Source of the DNA: Planctomycetota bacterium | GTDB taxonomy: Bacteria; Planctomycetota; UBA1135; JACQFD01 | NCBI GenBank assembly: GCA_016792805.1 | Contig: JAEUHX010000022.1 | Coordinates: forward strand, 62,001-126,000 | Direction: 5' to 3' | Length of the DNA stretch: 64,000 nucleotides | Shown: positions 9,035-17,854 of the stretch, one piece after another | Position numbering within the stretch: position 1 is the stretch's first letter | How the letters are laid out: every line of letters begins with the position of its first letter | Translations under genes and position numbers: made by a program | The notes under the pieces: generated by a model | Told to the model about the DNA's origin: nothing | The model's input: the letters and a program-made list of their open reading frames with translations, nothing else | The model's database searches: none

Positions 9035-9997
9035 TCAGGTACGGAAGCCGGCGCAGACGCGGTTGTAGAAGAGGCTGCGGTCGCGGGCGAGAAGCGCGGG
9101 GGAGAGGGAGCCGTCGAGGAGGATCTCGGGCAGAAGCGCCTCCTCGTGGCGGACCTCATTGTTGAGCTGTCGCCAGAGCACGGCGGCCCCTGGGCGCAGG
9201 GTCGATCGCAGCCGCTTCAGAATCGCCATCGAGCGCTCCCGAGGCATCCAATCGAGCACGTTGCTCAACCCCACGAAATCGTACGGTGAGAAGTCGGAGA
9301 TCTCCTCGAGGCCAGCCTGCACGAGTGTGACGCGAGCGCCGCTGAGGTCGGCGTCGACGTAGCTCGGATAGGCTCCCGGCATCGCTAGGTATCGGCCGAG
9401 GAAGACGTGGTGGAGAAAGTAGTTCATTCTGGCGTCGGCGCGGAGCAGGCCGCGCTCGAATGCCGAGCGGAAATATTGGGGATAGCTTCCGGGATCGGCA
9501 TGCTGCGTCGCCGAATTTGTGAACATCGCTTCGAGCAGCGCGTCGGAGAAGAACAGCCGGAAGGCCACAGCCCAATAGCGGCTTGAGAACCAGCGCCGAG
9601 TCTCCTCAGCGGTCCCGCCCTCGAACCAGCACACGAGTTCCTCGCGCGACACCACAAATTCTTCGAGGAAGAGCCGCAGCTGGCGGAAGAGCGACTCGAA
9701 ATTGCCTCGCTGGTTAAGTCCTCGGGGAGCGTCGGACCCCACATTGAACTTCGCATGGCGCGCGGCGCCTGCCGGCCCGGAGAGCAGCTGGAGCTTCTCT
9801 TGGACCAGCGCGAGTTGCGCTGGATTCGGATCGATCAGCGTGATCTCGATCTGTGGGAACCGCCGTGCCAGCTCGAAGGCTGTACACCCGCCGGACGCCG
9901 GGAGTAGCGCCCGACGCGCCGCGGTGCGTTCCACGACCGCAATATCAACGAGTGGGTCCTCGCGTACGACGGCGAACTGGACCGGATTCTCGCGCAC
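9035..9997 (-). CDS. DUF3419 (BtaA-like) SAM 3-amino-3-carboxypropyl transferase
   Basis: The 320-residue product matches the DUF3419/BtaA family. The SAM-binding segment reads SGGCTAFELARRFPQIEITLIDPNPAQLALVQ (given here in outline: glycine-rich loop, acidic end of strand 2, and the family hallmark NPAQL). BtaA transfers the 3-amino-3-carboxypropyl group of SAM to diacylglycerol, forming diacylglyceryl-homoserine, the first step of betaine lipid synthesis. No BtaB N-methyltransferase is next to it; instead a diiron protein and a GNAT follow within 25 and 18 bases. The start is a GTG, 30 bases after the DUF1501 gene. Acceptor substrate unknown. Confidence 0.75.
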   Translation of the reverse strand: MRENPVQFAVVREDPLVDIAVVERTAARRALLPASGGCTAFELARRFPQIEITLIDPNPAQLALVQEKLQLLSGPAGAARHAKFNVGSDAPRGLNQRGNFESLFRQLRLFLEEFVVSREELVCWFEGGTAEETRRWFSSRYWAVAFRLFFSDALLEAMFTNSATQHADPGSYPQYFRSAFERGLLRADARMNYFLHHVFLGRYLAMPGAYPSYVDADLSGARVTLVQAGLEEISDFSPYDFVGLSNVLDWMPRERSMAILKRLRSTLRPGAAVLWRQLNNEVRHEEALLPEILLDGSLSPALLARDRSLFYNRVCAGFRT

Positions 9998-10027
9998 GCC
10001 GCGAAGCTACGGAGGATTCCCGCGAAA

Positions 10028-11479
10028 CTACGCCAAGAGCGGCTTAATCACATTTCCGCCCACGTCCGTGAGACGGAAATCGCGCCCCTGGAAGCGCGTC
10101 ACGAGCCGCAGATGGTCGAGCCCCAGCGCGCGGAGCACGGTGGCCTGTGCATCGTGGACGTGGACGGGATCCTTGACCACGTCCCAACCCCACTCATCGG
10201 TCTCGCCATAGGCGAAGCCGCCTCGGAAGCCGCCGCCGATGAGAAGCATCCCACCCGAGAGCTGCTGGTGGTCGCGGCCGTAGGAAGCAAACGAAAGGGG
10301 CCCTTCGCAGTAGCTGGTTCGGCCGAACTCGCCGCAGAAGATCACTAAGGTGTCCTCAAGCATCCCGCGATCCTTGAGATCGCGCAGGAGTGCGGAGATC
10401 GGCTTGTCGGCCTCCTCCATCTTCTTCTTCAGAATCACCGGAATGTTGTAATGGTGATCCCAGCCGCCATCCATGATCTGTATGAATCGAACGCCGCGCT
10501 CGGCGAGCCTGCGCGCCAACAAGCAGTGATTCGCGAACGACTCCTTGCCAGGCTCGGCGCCGTACTGCTCCAGAACATCAGCGGGCTCCTTTGAGAGATC
10601 CGCCAGCTCGGGCACGCTCGTCTGCATGCGCGCCGCCATCTCGTAGGCCTGGACGCGCGTCGTCGTGTCGGGGTCGCCGCTTGCGGCCGCCTCGATCTCA
10701 TTGAGCTCTTTCACGCTATCAATGATCCGTCGGCGCGACTTTTCATCGACACCGTTCGGATTATTGATGAAGAAGACGGGGTCCTTGCCTCCGCGGAACT
10801 GGCAACCCTGATAGCGCCCCTGCAGGAAGCCGTTGTGCCACATGCGCGGATGCGGGGGCGAACCGCCGTCACGCGAGCCGGAGAGCATCACCACAAATTC
10901 CGGAAGGTCCTTATTCTCCGAGCCGAGCGCATAGCTGGCCCACGAGCCCCAGGACGGCCGGCCGAGCTGCATCGACCCCGTGAAGAGAATTGACATCGCA
11001 GCCTCGTGAAGCACGTGGTCGGTCTGGAACGACTTCACTAGGCACATATCGTCGGCGAACTCGCCCATATGTCGAAAGAGCTCGGAGAGGCGAAGGCCGC
11101 TTTTTCCGTAGCTCTTGAACTTGAAGCACGAGCCGACGACGGGGAGCGCTCCCTGCTTCTCGGTGACGCCCGTAATGCGCTGGCCCTTCCGCACCGAGTC
11201 GGGCAGCTCCTCGCCGCGGCGCTTGCCGAGCAGCGGCTTCTCGTCGAAGAGGTCAATCTGCGACAGTCCTCCCGCCGCAAAAATGAGGATCACTCGTTTT
11301 GCCGTCGCGTTGCCCACCTTGAAGGAACGTGCGCCGTCGTCGAGACCGAGCGTCGCGGCGAGCCCGCGTCTCGCCATCATGCTGGAGAGGGCGATCGACC
11401 CAAGGCTCAGCGCACTCGATCCGAGGAATGCGCGGCGCGCGAGGTCGACCGAGGCGGGCGATTTCGGATTGCTGCTCAT
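10028..11479 (-). CDS. DUF1501 Tat-exported protein
   Basis: A 483-residue DUF1501 protein, distantly related to the alkaline phosphatase/sulfatase fold and highly expanded in planctomycetes. The twin-arginine signal is RRAFLGSSALSLGSIAL near residue 15-31. Diagnostic segments include FAAGGLSQIDLFDEKP, HPRMWHNGF, RFIQIMDGGWDHHYN and VIFCGEFGRTSYCEG. It follows the DUF1549/DUF1553 cytochrome gene by 40 bases; these two are a conserved pair thought to act together in the periplasm, probably on sulfated or otherwise complex polysaccharides, although no biochemical role is established. ATG 11479 is chosen because it begins just before the Tat motif; the frame extends to 11608 inside the upstream gene. 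Confidence 0.9.
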   Translation of the reverse strand: MSSNPKSPASVDLARRAFLGSSALSLGSIALSSMMARRGLAATLGLDDGARSFKVGNATAKRVILIFAAGGLSQIDLFDEKPLLGKRRGEELPDSVRKGQRITGVTEKQGALPVVGSCFKFKSYGKSGLRLSELFRHMGEFADDMCLVKSFQTDHVLHEAAMSILFTGSMQLGRPSWGSWASYALGSENKDLPEFVVMLSGSRDGGSPPHPRMWHNGFLQGRYQGCQFRGGKDPVFFINNPNGVDEKSRRRIIDSVKELNEIEAAASGDPDTTTRVQAYEMAARMQTSVPELADLSKEPADVLEQYGAEPGKESFANHCLLARRLAERGVRFIQIMDGGWDHHYNIPVILKKKMEEADKPISALLRDLKDRGMLEDTLVIFCGEFGRTSYCEGPLSFASYGRDHQQLSGGMLLIGGGFRGGFAYGETDEWGWDVVKDPVHVHDAQATVLRALGLDHLRLVTRFQGRDFRLTDVGGNVIKPLLA

Positions 11480-11519
11480 GGGAGTTTTGTGGGGTGGCTT
11501 CGAGATGGGCTGATCACGC

Positions 11520-14500
11520 TCACCCGCGGTGAATCGTGGCGTCGAGATTGAGAAGAGCGTTGCCGACCGAGGCCCAGGCGGCGGCCTCGGCCGCGTCGAG
11601 CTTCTCATCCACTTTTGCGTCGCCCACCGAGAGCAGTTTCTTGGCAGCCTCGGCGTCGGCTTTGTAATGTTCCCGCTGAGACGCGAGCAGCTTCTTCAGG
11701 ACTCCGAGCTCCCTCTCCGTCGCAGTGCGCGACGTGCAGAGCCGGAAGCCATACTGGAGGCGCTTCTCGTCCTCGGCATCTTTTGTGAGATCCTTGGCGC
11801 GGCCGATCGCTTCCTTGTCTTTCAGCATCCGCTGTCCGAGCATCTTCGCAGCCTCGACGAAGACGGGGTCATTCAGCAGCGTCAGCGCCTGCAGCGGCGT
11901 CGTCGTGTACGCGCGCGTCACGAGGCACGCATCGCGCTTCCCGGAGTCGAAGTTGAGCATCGACGGATAGGGCGAGCCGCGCTTCCAGTAGACGTAGAGG
12001 CCGCGGCGATATTGCTTCTCATCGCGGTCGCGCCGGTAGCTGCTCGACATGTTGCCTTCGACCGTCTTCCACGCATTCTTCGGCTGATACGGCTTCACGC
12101 TCTCGCCGCCGATCTTCTCGAAGAGAAGGCCGGAGGTCGCGAGCGCATTATCACGAATCATTTCCGAAGTGAGCCGAAGCCGCGGGCCGCGCGCGAGCAG
12201 CCGGTTCTCCGGGTCACGCTCGAGCTTCTCCTTGGAGATCACCGACGACTGCCGATAGGTCGCCGAGAGGACGATCCGTCGGTGGAGCTTCTTGAGATCC
12301 CACTTATTTTCGACGAGCTCCACCGCCAAATAATCAAGGAGCTCGGGGTGCGTCGGCAGCTCGGCCCGGATTCCGAAATCCTCCGCCGTGCGGACGATTC
12401 CGATTCCGAAATATTGTTGCCAGATCCGGTTCACCAAGACTCGCGCCGTCAGCGGATGCTCGCCGGAGACCAGCCACTTCGCGAGTCCGAGCCGGTTGCG
12501 CGGCAGGTCCTTCGCCATTGGCGGCAGGACCGCCGGCGTACCCGATTCGACCTCGTCGCCTTTGTTTTTGTATAGACCGCGCTTGAAGATATATGCCTTT
12601 CGGGGATTCTTCTCGCGCTCCTCCATCACGAGCGACTCGGGGATCTCGCGCTTGATCTGGCGCTCCTCGTCCTTGAGCTTCTCCAGCTCCTCGGCGAGAA
12701 CGCGCCCGATCGGGTCGATCTTGGAACGATAATATTCGCGGAGAGCCTTCTTGCGGCGCTCCGACGGCGTCAGCAGGTTTGCTTCCTCGCTGGTCGCCAG
12801 AGGTGCGGCCTTCTCGCCGACGAGGCTCACTTTTGCCGATTCTTGAGATCCGCCCGACGGCTTGGGCTCGTCAGCGGGGGCGCCGGCATTCGCCATCGAT
12901 ACGTCGAGGCCGCGGGCGTTCGGGCCGCTCTTGCCGCTCGCTCCGACGGCGCCTGCGGGAGGCGCATGAGCGGAGGGCGCGGCTGCGGGGGCCGTCGGCG
13001 AGGGCGCGGCGCCGGCCGGAGGCTGTGCATCCGGAGGTGCGGTCGGGGCGGAGGGAGCCGTGCCGGCTCCAGCGCGCTCCGCCGCCTCGAGACGAAGCGC
13101 GGTGGCGACCTCATGATTGATGACATCGTCGCCTTCGGGCACGAGATCAAAGGTGAAGGACGCCCCGCCGCCGCCGCGCCGGCCTCCGCCAGAGCCACCC
13201 ATCGCGAAGTCCACACCTTCGAATCCGCCCCGGCGGCCGCCCATTCCGCCGCCGCCGCCGAGCACGATCTTGACCGTCAGCTCGTTCTCGCCTTGGCGAA
13301 GTCCGAGCCGGAACTTCTTCTCGGTCTTGCTCGGGGCGCGACCAAACATATCGAACTCGTCGGGGTCGAACGCGGGGCCCGCGTCCTCCTCATCGTCGTC
13401 CGATTTATTGTCTTTCTTTTCTTTGGATTTGTCGTCCTCCTTGGGCTTCTCGCCGTCTCCCTTCTCCGCGGCGCCGGGCTTCGCTCCCGCGCCGGGGCCG
13501 CCCTTCGCCATAGCAGGAGGCGCCGGAGGCGGCGTCGGCTGAGTGGCCTGCACGGGCTCGCCGTTCAGCCACATCTTGAAGCCGGCCACGCCGTCGAGCT
13601 TCACCATCGCCGTGCGCGGGCGCGTCGAGTGAATCTTGCGCGTAATGTAATAGGCGGCGTTCGAGCCCTCGAGCCGCGCCGACATCCCATCGCGCCACTT
13701 GCCCTGCTCGGTCCAAGTGATCTTCTCCGGTTTGCGCTTGGGTTTCTCGCCCTCACCGTCTTTGGCTGCCGACTTCTCCGTTCCATCCGGCTTGGACGGC
13801 TTCGGCGCGTCGGACTTGGCGACATCTTTTGTAGGCTTCTTCGGTCCGTCCGAGCCGGCCGCGCCTTCCTCGGGCGGCGCAGGCTTCTGCGCATTTTCAC
13901 TCTTCGGGGCATCGCTCTTTGCGGCAATGGCGGAGCCTTCGCCACTTTCTGTGGCACTTGGCGTCGCGCCCGCAGCTTTCGCCGCCTCGCCCTCACCGGC
14001 CGGCGCGTCGCCTTCCGGCTTCTTGCCGAACTTGCCGCCGCCGAAGCCCTTCTTCGGGCCGCCTGCGAATCCACCTTTCTTCGGGAACGCCTTCTCGCCG
14101 TCGGCTTCGGGCTTCGCGCCGCCCTCGGGAGCCGCATCGGCGGGCTTCGCGTCGGCGACGGCAGCCTTGGGTGCGCTCGGCTCCTCGTCCGATTTTGTTG
14201 CCTTCTCGGCCTTCGGCTCGCTCTTCTCCTCGGGCTTGGCCTCCGGCTTCTCATCCTTGGCAACGGCGTCGGCCTTCTCCGGCTTCTCCGATTTTGTTGC
14301 CTTCTCGCCCTCGGACGACTTTCCGCCAGGGCCGCCGCCACCAGGGCCTTTCCCTCCGGGGCCGCCCCCGTCGCCTCCCTTCTCCTGCTCGCCCGCGAGC
14401 ACCACTTTTTCGTAGCTCTTCTTGAGATCGAGCGAGCCTTTTGTGATCTCTTTCTCCGGCTCGAATGCCGTCTCATAGGCCTTGACGACATCCTCCGCGG

Positions 14501-16475
14501 GGAAGGGGCCGATCGAACTCCAGAGCTTGGTCTGCGCCGGGAGCAACAGTTGGCGAACTCGATCGTCTTCTGTGTACGAGATGCGAAACCGACCGATCAA
14601 ACTCTTGAACTTCGACGTGGCCGTGTGGTGCATCGAAACGCGCAGCACCGAGGCCTCATTCGTTTCGAGCGGCTCCAGCGGCAGGAAGAGCGCCTCGTGG
14701 GGCTTCTTGCGCTCGTCGTCCACGATGCTCCATCCGCCGCGGAATCCGCGATTGGCAAGCCCTTCGGGATCGCCCGCACCGCCGATCGGCTCCACCACGA
14801 TGGCCGACTCAATTCCGCCCGGCATCATGTCGTAGGACGCTGGGTCTTCCTTGGGCTTTTGATTGAGATCCGAGTCCGCCCTCGAAACATACACAAGCGG
14901 CGGCTCCTGGCTCTCCGACAGCGTCGAGTTGCGAATCTCGATCGCCGTCATGATGAATCGTCCGTCCGTCGCGCGCCCGAGCGCCTTGAGGGGCTGGCTG
15001 TCGTCGGGGAGCACTTCGAGCCGAAGCGCCGTGATTCGCTTCTTCCCCGGCTGGATCATCACGTCATAAGTGTCTTTCACCGGCGCTGCGCCGGTCGAGA
15101 GGATCGACCCGTCGTCGAGCCGCTTCAGGATTGAGCCGTTCCGCGCGAGCATTCCGGCGGGCTCCGGCGTCGTCCACGCGATCGGGTCGCCGAGCGTCGC
15201 AAGTGTCTTCTTCTCCCACTCGGCTTGCGCCGCGTCCGCCAGCGGATCGTCGCGATCCAGCCGCTTCTTTACGGCCTCGATGCGCGCCTTGATGTCGGCC
15301 AGCTTCGGCTCCTGGTCTGGATTCGGCACCGGCATCGACGGCCGCGGGTTGCGGAAGTCGGAGTCGCGCTCGTTAATGTTGTTAAAAAACGAATAGAACT
15401 GATAGTAATCCCGCTGCGAGAGCGGATCGTACTTATGGTCGTGGCATTGCACGCATGCCAGCGTGAGCCCCATGAACACGGTCGACGTCGTGTTCACGCG
15501 ATCGATCACATAGGCCGATCGATACTCATCCTCCTCCTCGCCCGCCTCGCTATTGGTGGGGTGATTTCGGTTGAATCCCGTAGCCGTCTTCTGCGCGACT
15601 GTGGCATTCGGCAGGAGATCGCCCGCGAGCTGCTCGATCGTAAACTGATCGAACGGCATGTTTGCGTTGTACGCATTGATCACCCACTCGCGCCACTTCC
15701 AGATCTTGCGCGGAGAGTCGTTCTGATAGCCGCTCGTGTCGGCGTAGCGCGCGAGGTCAAGCCATTCTTGAGCTTGGCGCTCGCCGAAGCGTGGAGAAGC
15801 CAATAATCGATCGGCCTGCTTGTCGTACGCGTCGGGGCTCTTGTCTTTCAGGAATTCGTCGATCTCGGCGGGCGTTGGCGGAAGACCCGTCAAGTCGAAG
15901 CTGGCGCGCCGCAGCCACGCCTCGCGCGCCGCTTCCGCCTCAGGCTTCAACCCTTCCTTCTCGAGCCGCGCCAGAACGAACGCATCCATCGGGTCACGGA
16001 CCCACTCTTTGTCGGCGACCGCAGGAATTGTGGGTTTCGTTGGGGGGACGAATGACCAATGTTCTTGCCAGGTCGCCCCCTGCTCGATCCACGCCTTGAT
16101 CGTCGCAATCTTCTTCTCCGTGAGCGGCTCCGCCTTTCCCTCGGGCGGCATTCGCTTCTTCTCGTTGTCTGTAACGATTCGCTCCCAGACCAGCGAGCCG
16201 CCGAGGTTCCCGCCCTCGATCACATGCTTGCCCTTGCGCTCCGCGAAGGCATCGTCCCTCAGGTCGAGCCGCAGCTTCCCTTTGCGCGCCGCCTCGTCGG
16301 GCCCGTGGCACTGAAAACAGTGCTGCGCGAGGATCGGCCGGACCTCACGCTGATAGTCCACTTTTCCGTCGCCAGCGAATTTGGGCGATCCGATGGCGGA
16401 AGGAAAAAACGCGAACGCAGCAGGCACCATAGCGCCCACTGCCATGAACCACTGGCTTTGAACGATCGTCCGCAT
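11520..16475 (-). CDS. PSCyt1-DUF1549-DUF1553 planctomycete cytochrome c protein with long low-complexity insert
   Basis: This 1651-residue exported protein starts with a signal peptide and a planctomycete cytochrome c domain: CFQCH (Cys53, Cys56, His57) binds haem c, followed by KGKLRLD and RMPPEGKAEPL. DUF1549 (HWSFVPPTKP, DEFLKDKSPDAY, FGERQAQEWLDLARYADTSGYQND) covers residues about 140-400. DUF1553 (NRLGLAKWLVSGEHPLTARV to the C-terminus) covers about 1300-1650. The usual family length is 800-1100; here residues about 680-1215 hold Lys/Glu/Pro/Ala- and Gly-rich low-complexity tracts flanking a short beta-like domain with MWLNGEPV. First gene of a five-gene minus-strand run ending at 7471. 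Periplasmic electron transfer or polysaccharide processing is inferred for the family. Confidence 0.9.
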   Translation of the reverse strand: MRTIVQSQWFMAVGAMVPAAFAFFPSAIGSPKFAGDGKVDYQREVRPILAQHCFQCHGPDEAARKGKLRLDLRDDAFAERKGKHVIEGGNLGGSLVWERIVTDNEKKRMPPEGKAEPLTEKKIATIKAWIEQGATWQEHWSFVPPTKPTIPAVADKEWVRDPMDAFVLARLEKEGLKPEAEAAREAWLRRASFDLTGLPPTPAEIDEFLKDKSPDAYDKQADRLLASPRFGERQAQEWLDLARYADTSGYQNDSPRKIWKWREWVINAYNANMPFDQFTIEQLAGDLLPNATVAQKTATGFNRNHPTNSEAGEEEDEYRSAYVIDRVNTTSTVFMGLTLACVQCHDHKYDPLSQRDYYQFYSFFNNINERDSDFRNPRPSMPVPNPDQEPKLADIKARIEAVKKRLDRDDPLADAAQAEWEKKTLATLGDPIAWTTPEPAGMLARNGSILKRLDDGSILSTGAAPVKDTYDVMIQPGKKRITALRLEVLPDDSQPLKALGRATDGRFIMTAIEIRNSTLSESQEPPLVYVSRADSDLNQKPKEDPASYDMMPGGIESAIVVEPIGGAGDPEGLANRGFRGGWSIVDDERKKPHEALFLPLEPLETNEASVLRVSMHHTATSKFKSLIGRFRISYTEDDRVRQLLLPAQTKLWSSIGPFPAEDVVKAYETAFEPEKEITKGSLDLKKSYEKVVLAGEQEKGGDGGGPGGKGPGGGGPGGKSSEGEKATKSEKPEKADAVAKDEKPEAKPEEKSEPKAEKATKSDEEPSAPKAAVADAKPADAAPEGGAKPEADGEKAFPKKGGFAGGPKKGFGGGKFGKKPEGDAPAGEGEAAKAAGATPSATESGEGSAIAAKSDAPKSENAQKPAPPEEGAAGSDGPKKPTKDVAKSDAPKPSKPDGTEKSAAKDGEGEKPKRKPEKITWTEQGKWRDGMSARLEGSNAAYYITRKIHSTRPRTAMVKLDGVAGFKMWLNGEPVQATQPTPPPAPPAMAKGGPGAGAKPGAAEKGDGEKPKEDDKSKEKKDNKSDDDEEDAGPAFDPDEFDMFGRAPSKTEKKFRLGLRQGENELTVKIVLGGGGGMGGRRGGFEGVDFAMGGSGGGRRGGGGASFTFDLVPEGDDVINHEVATALRLEAAERAGAGTAPSAPTAPPDAQPPAGAAPSPTAPAAAPSAHAPPAGAVGASGKSGPNARGLDVSMANAGAPADEPKPSGGSQESAKVSLVGEKAAPLATSEEANLLTPSERRKKALREYYRSKIDPIGRVLAEELEKLKDEERQIKREIPESLVMEEREKNPRKAYIFKRGLYKNKGDEVESGTPAVLPPMAKDLPRNRLGLAKWLVSGEHPLTARVLVNRIWQQYFGIGIVRTAEDFGIRAELPTHPELLDYLAVELVENKWDLKKLHRRIVLSATYRQSSVISKEKLERDPENRLLARGPRLRLTSEMIRDNALATSGLLFEKIGGESVKPYQPKNAWKTVEGNMSSSYRRDRDEKQYRRGLYVYWKRGSPYPSMLNFDSGKRDACLVTRAYTTTPLQALTLLNDPVFVEAAKMLGQRMLKDKEAIGRAKDLTKDAEDEKRLQYGFRLCTSRTATERELGVLKKLLASQREHYKADAEAAKKLLSVGDAKVDEKLDAAEAAAWASVGNALLNLDATIHRG

Positions 16476-16591
16476 TGCGGAGCCTCACGGCCGACGGCCG
16501 TGGACGGGGGGTCGAAGAAGCATATCCGTACGTCTCCCGTCCGGGGCTCGATGTTCTCTCCCTGGCGCGCCGTTCTGCGTAGGCTCAGGCC

Positions 16592-17812
16592 ATGAACCAT
16601 CACCCCGCCTACCGCGCCTGGTGCGCGGCGGCACTGCTGGCGGCGGCTCCCGCCTCGCTCGCCCAGCAGACTTCGTCAGCGCCAGCGGAGTCCGCGAAGG
16701 AGCGCCTCGAAGCGCTTCTTCAGGATTTCGACAAGGCGCAGAATAGTTACTTCGAGGCCCTCTCCAAGCTCCCCGAGGCGGAGCAGGAGAAGTACTTCGA
16801 GCAGCATGCTCCGCCCGACGCAAAGGCATGGGCGCCAAAGGTTTGGGCGATCGCGGATGAGGTGCGCAAGACCCCCGCGGCCATGCGCGCGCTGGAGTGG
16901 CTTTTCCAATCGGTGCGCGAGCCTGCCGAGCGAAGCAAGGCGCTGGGGCGAATCCTGGAAGACCATCTCGCCGACCCGGGGCTGAAGAACGTCTGCCTGG
17001 GACTGGCCTACGATCGCGGCGATGAGGGCGAGAAGTTCCTGCAGTCCGTTCTCGAGAAAGGCGCCGACACCGCAAAGGCCTTTGCGCACTACGCATTGGC
17101 CAAGCGCGCGGTTTCTGCCGTGGAGACGGCGGAGAGGCTCCGCGGCATGAAACCCGAGGAGCGCACGCGCATGGCGAAGTTCTACGGGCAGGCGGAGGTG
17201 GATCGGCTTGCCGCTGCGGACCCCAAGGCGCTCTCGGCGGCCGCGGAGAAGCTTCTTGACGAAGTTGCCGCGAAGTACACCGAAGTGGAAGTGCGCAAGG
17301 GCCAGTCGATTGCCGAGTCGGCGAAGGCCGAGCTGTTCGAGATGCGCAACCTCGTAGTGGGCAAGACCGCGCCCGACATCGTGGGCGAGGATCTCGACGG
17401 CGCGGCGTTCAAGCTGAGCGACTACCGCGGAAAAGTGGTGGTGCTCGACTTTTGGGGAAATTGGTGAGGCCCCTGCCGGGCGATGTACCCGCACGAGCGG
17501 TCGCTCGTGAAGCGTCTGGAGGGCCTGCCTTTTGCACTGATCGGCGTGAATAGTGATCGTGACAAAAATGCACTGAAAAAAGTGCTAGAGAAGGAGAACA
17601 TCACTTGGCGTTCGTTTTGGAACGGAGGGAGCACGGACGGCCCGATCTCGCGCGCTTGGAACGTGAGCGGATGGCCGACGATCTATGTGCTCGACGCCAA
17701 GGGCGTGATTCGCTACAAAAACGTGCGTGAGGCCGCCATGGACAAGGCGGTCGATGAACTCCTGGCGGAGATGGGCGTGAAGGCGCCCCCCGCGGAGAAG
17801 CACGAAAAGTAA
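16592..17812 (+). CDS. Probable selenoprotein: TlpA/AhpC-type thioredoxin-fold protein with in-frame TGA at W-U-G-P-C
   Basis: The frame from ATG 16592 meets TGA at 17465-17467 and then continues open in the same frame to TAA 17810-17812 (406 residues with the TGA decoded). The signal peptide ends near residue 24 (ASLAQQ). Residues about 25-245 are helical and charged. From GKTAPDIVGEDLDG onward it is a TlpA/redoxin thioredoxin fold: KVVVLDFWGNW, then TGA (codon 292), then GPCRAMYPHE, the cis-Pro loop SGWPTIYVLD, and DAKGVIRYKNVR. TGA therefore replaces exactly the first, nucleophilic Cys of W-C-G-P-C. This, the intact downstream coding frame and a hairpin 25 bases after the TGA argue for selenocysteine rather than a nonsense mutation. 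Translation would need selA-D elsewhere. Alternatives are a TGC-to-TGA sequencing error or pseudogene. Confidence 0.8.
17465..17526 (+). promoter_or_regulatory. UGA codon with candidate bacterial SECIS hairpin
   Basis: The TGA at 17465-17467 is followed by a perfect 7-bp stem CACGAGC (17492-17498) / GCTCGTG (17503-17509) with a GGTC tetraloop. The loop starts 31 bases after the UGA and has G in its first two positions, which fits the loose bacterial SECIS rule (apical loop 16-37 bases downstream, G at the loop start). An outer stem AGGCCC (17467-17472) with GGGCCT (17521-17526) could close the structure. An alternative smaller hairpin is CGGG/CCCG at 17477-17491. Folding was judged by eye. 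Confidence 0.55.
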
Positions 17813-17820
17813 CGAGCGCT

Positions 17821-17854
17821 CGATGTGCCCGCCGTTTGCGCGGCGGGCACATCG
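17821..17854. terminator. Strong hairpin between convergent genes, probable bidirectional terminator
   Basis: CGATGTGCCCGCCG (17821-17834) is perfectly complementary to 17841-17854, giving a 14-bp GC-rich stem with a TTTGCG loop. It begins 9 bases after the selenoprotein stop and abuts the stop of the convergent beta-helix gene at 17855. There is no clear T-tract on either side, so intrinsic termination would be imperfect; RNA 3' end protection is another possibility. Confidence 0.6.

Noticed and set aside
12843..15134. 763-residue plus-strand open frame
   Set aside because: It is antisense to the DUF1549/DUF1553 gene; its Arg/Leu/Ala/Gly-rich translation is a shadow of the low-complexity insert and has no domain.
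17465..17467. TGA as an ordinary stop, making two truncated genes
   Set aside because: The downstream frame stays thioredoxin-like for 114 residues and the TGA falls exactly on the catalytic Cys; sequencing error cannot be excluded but is less likely.
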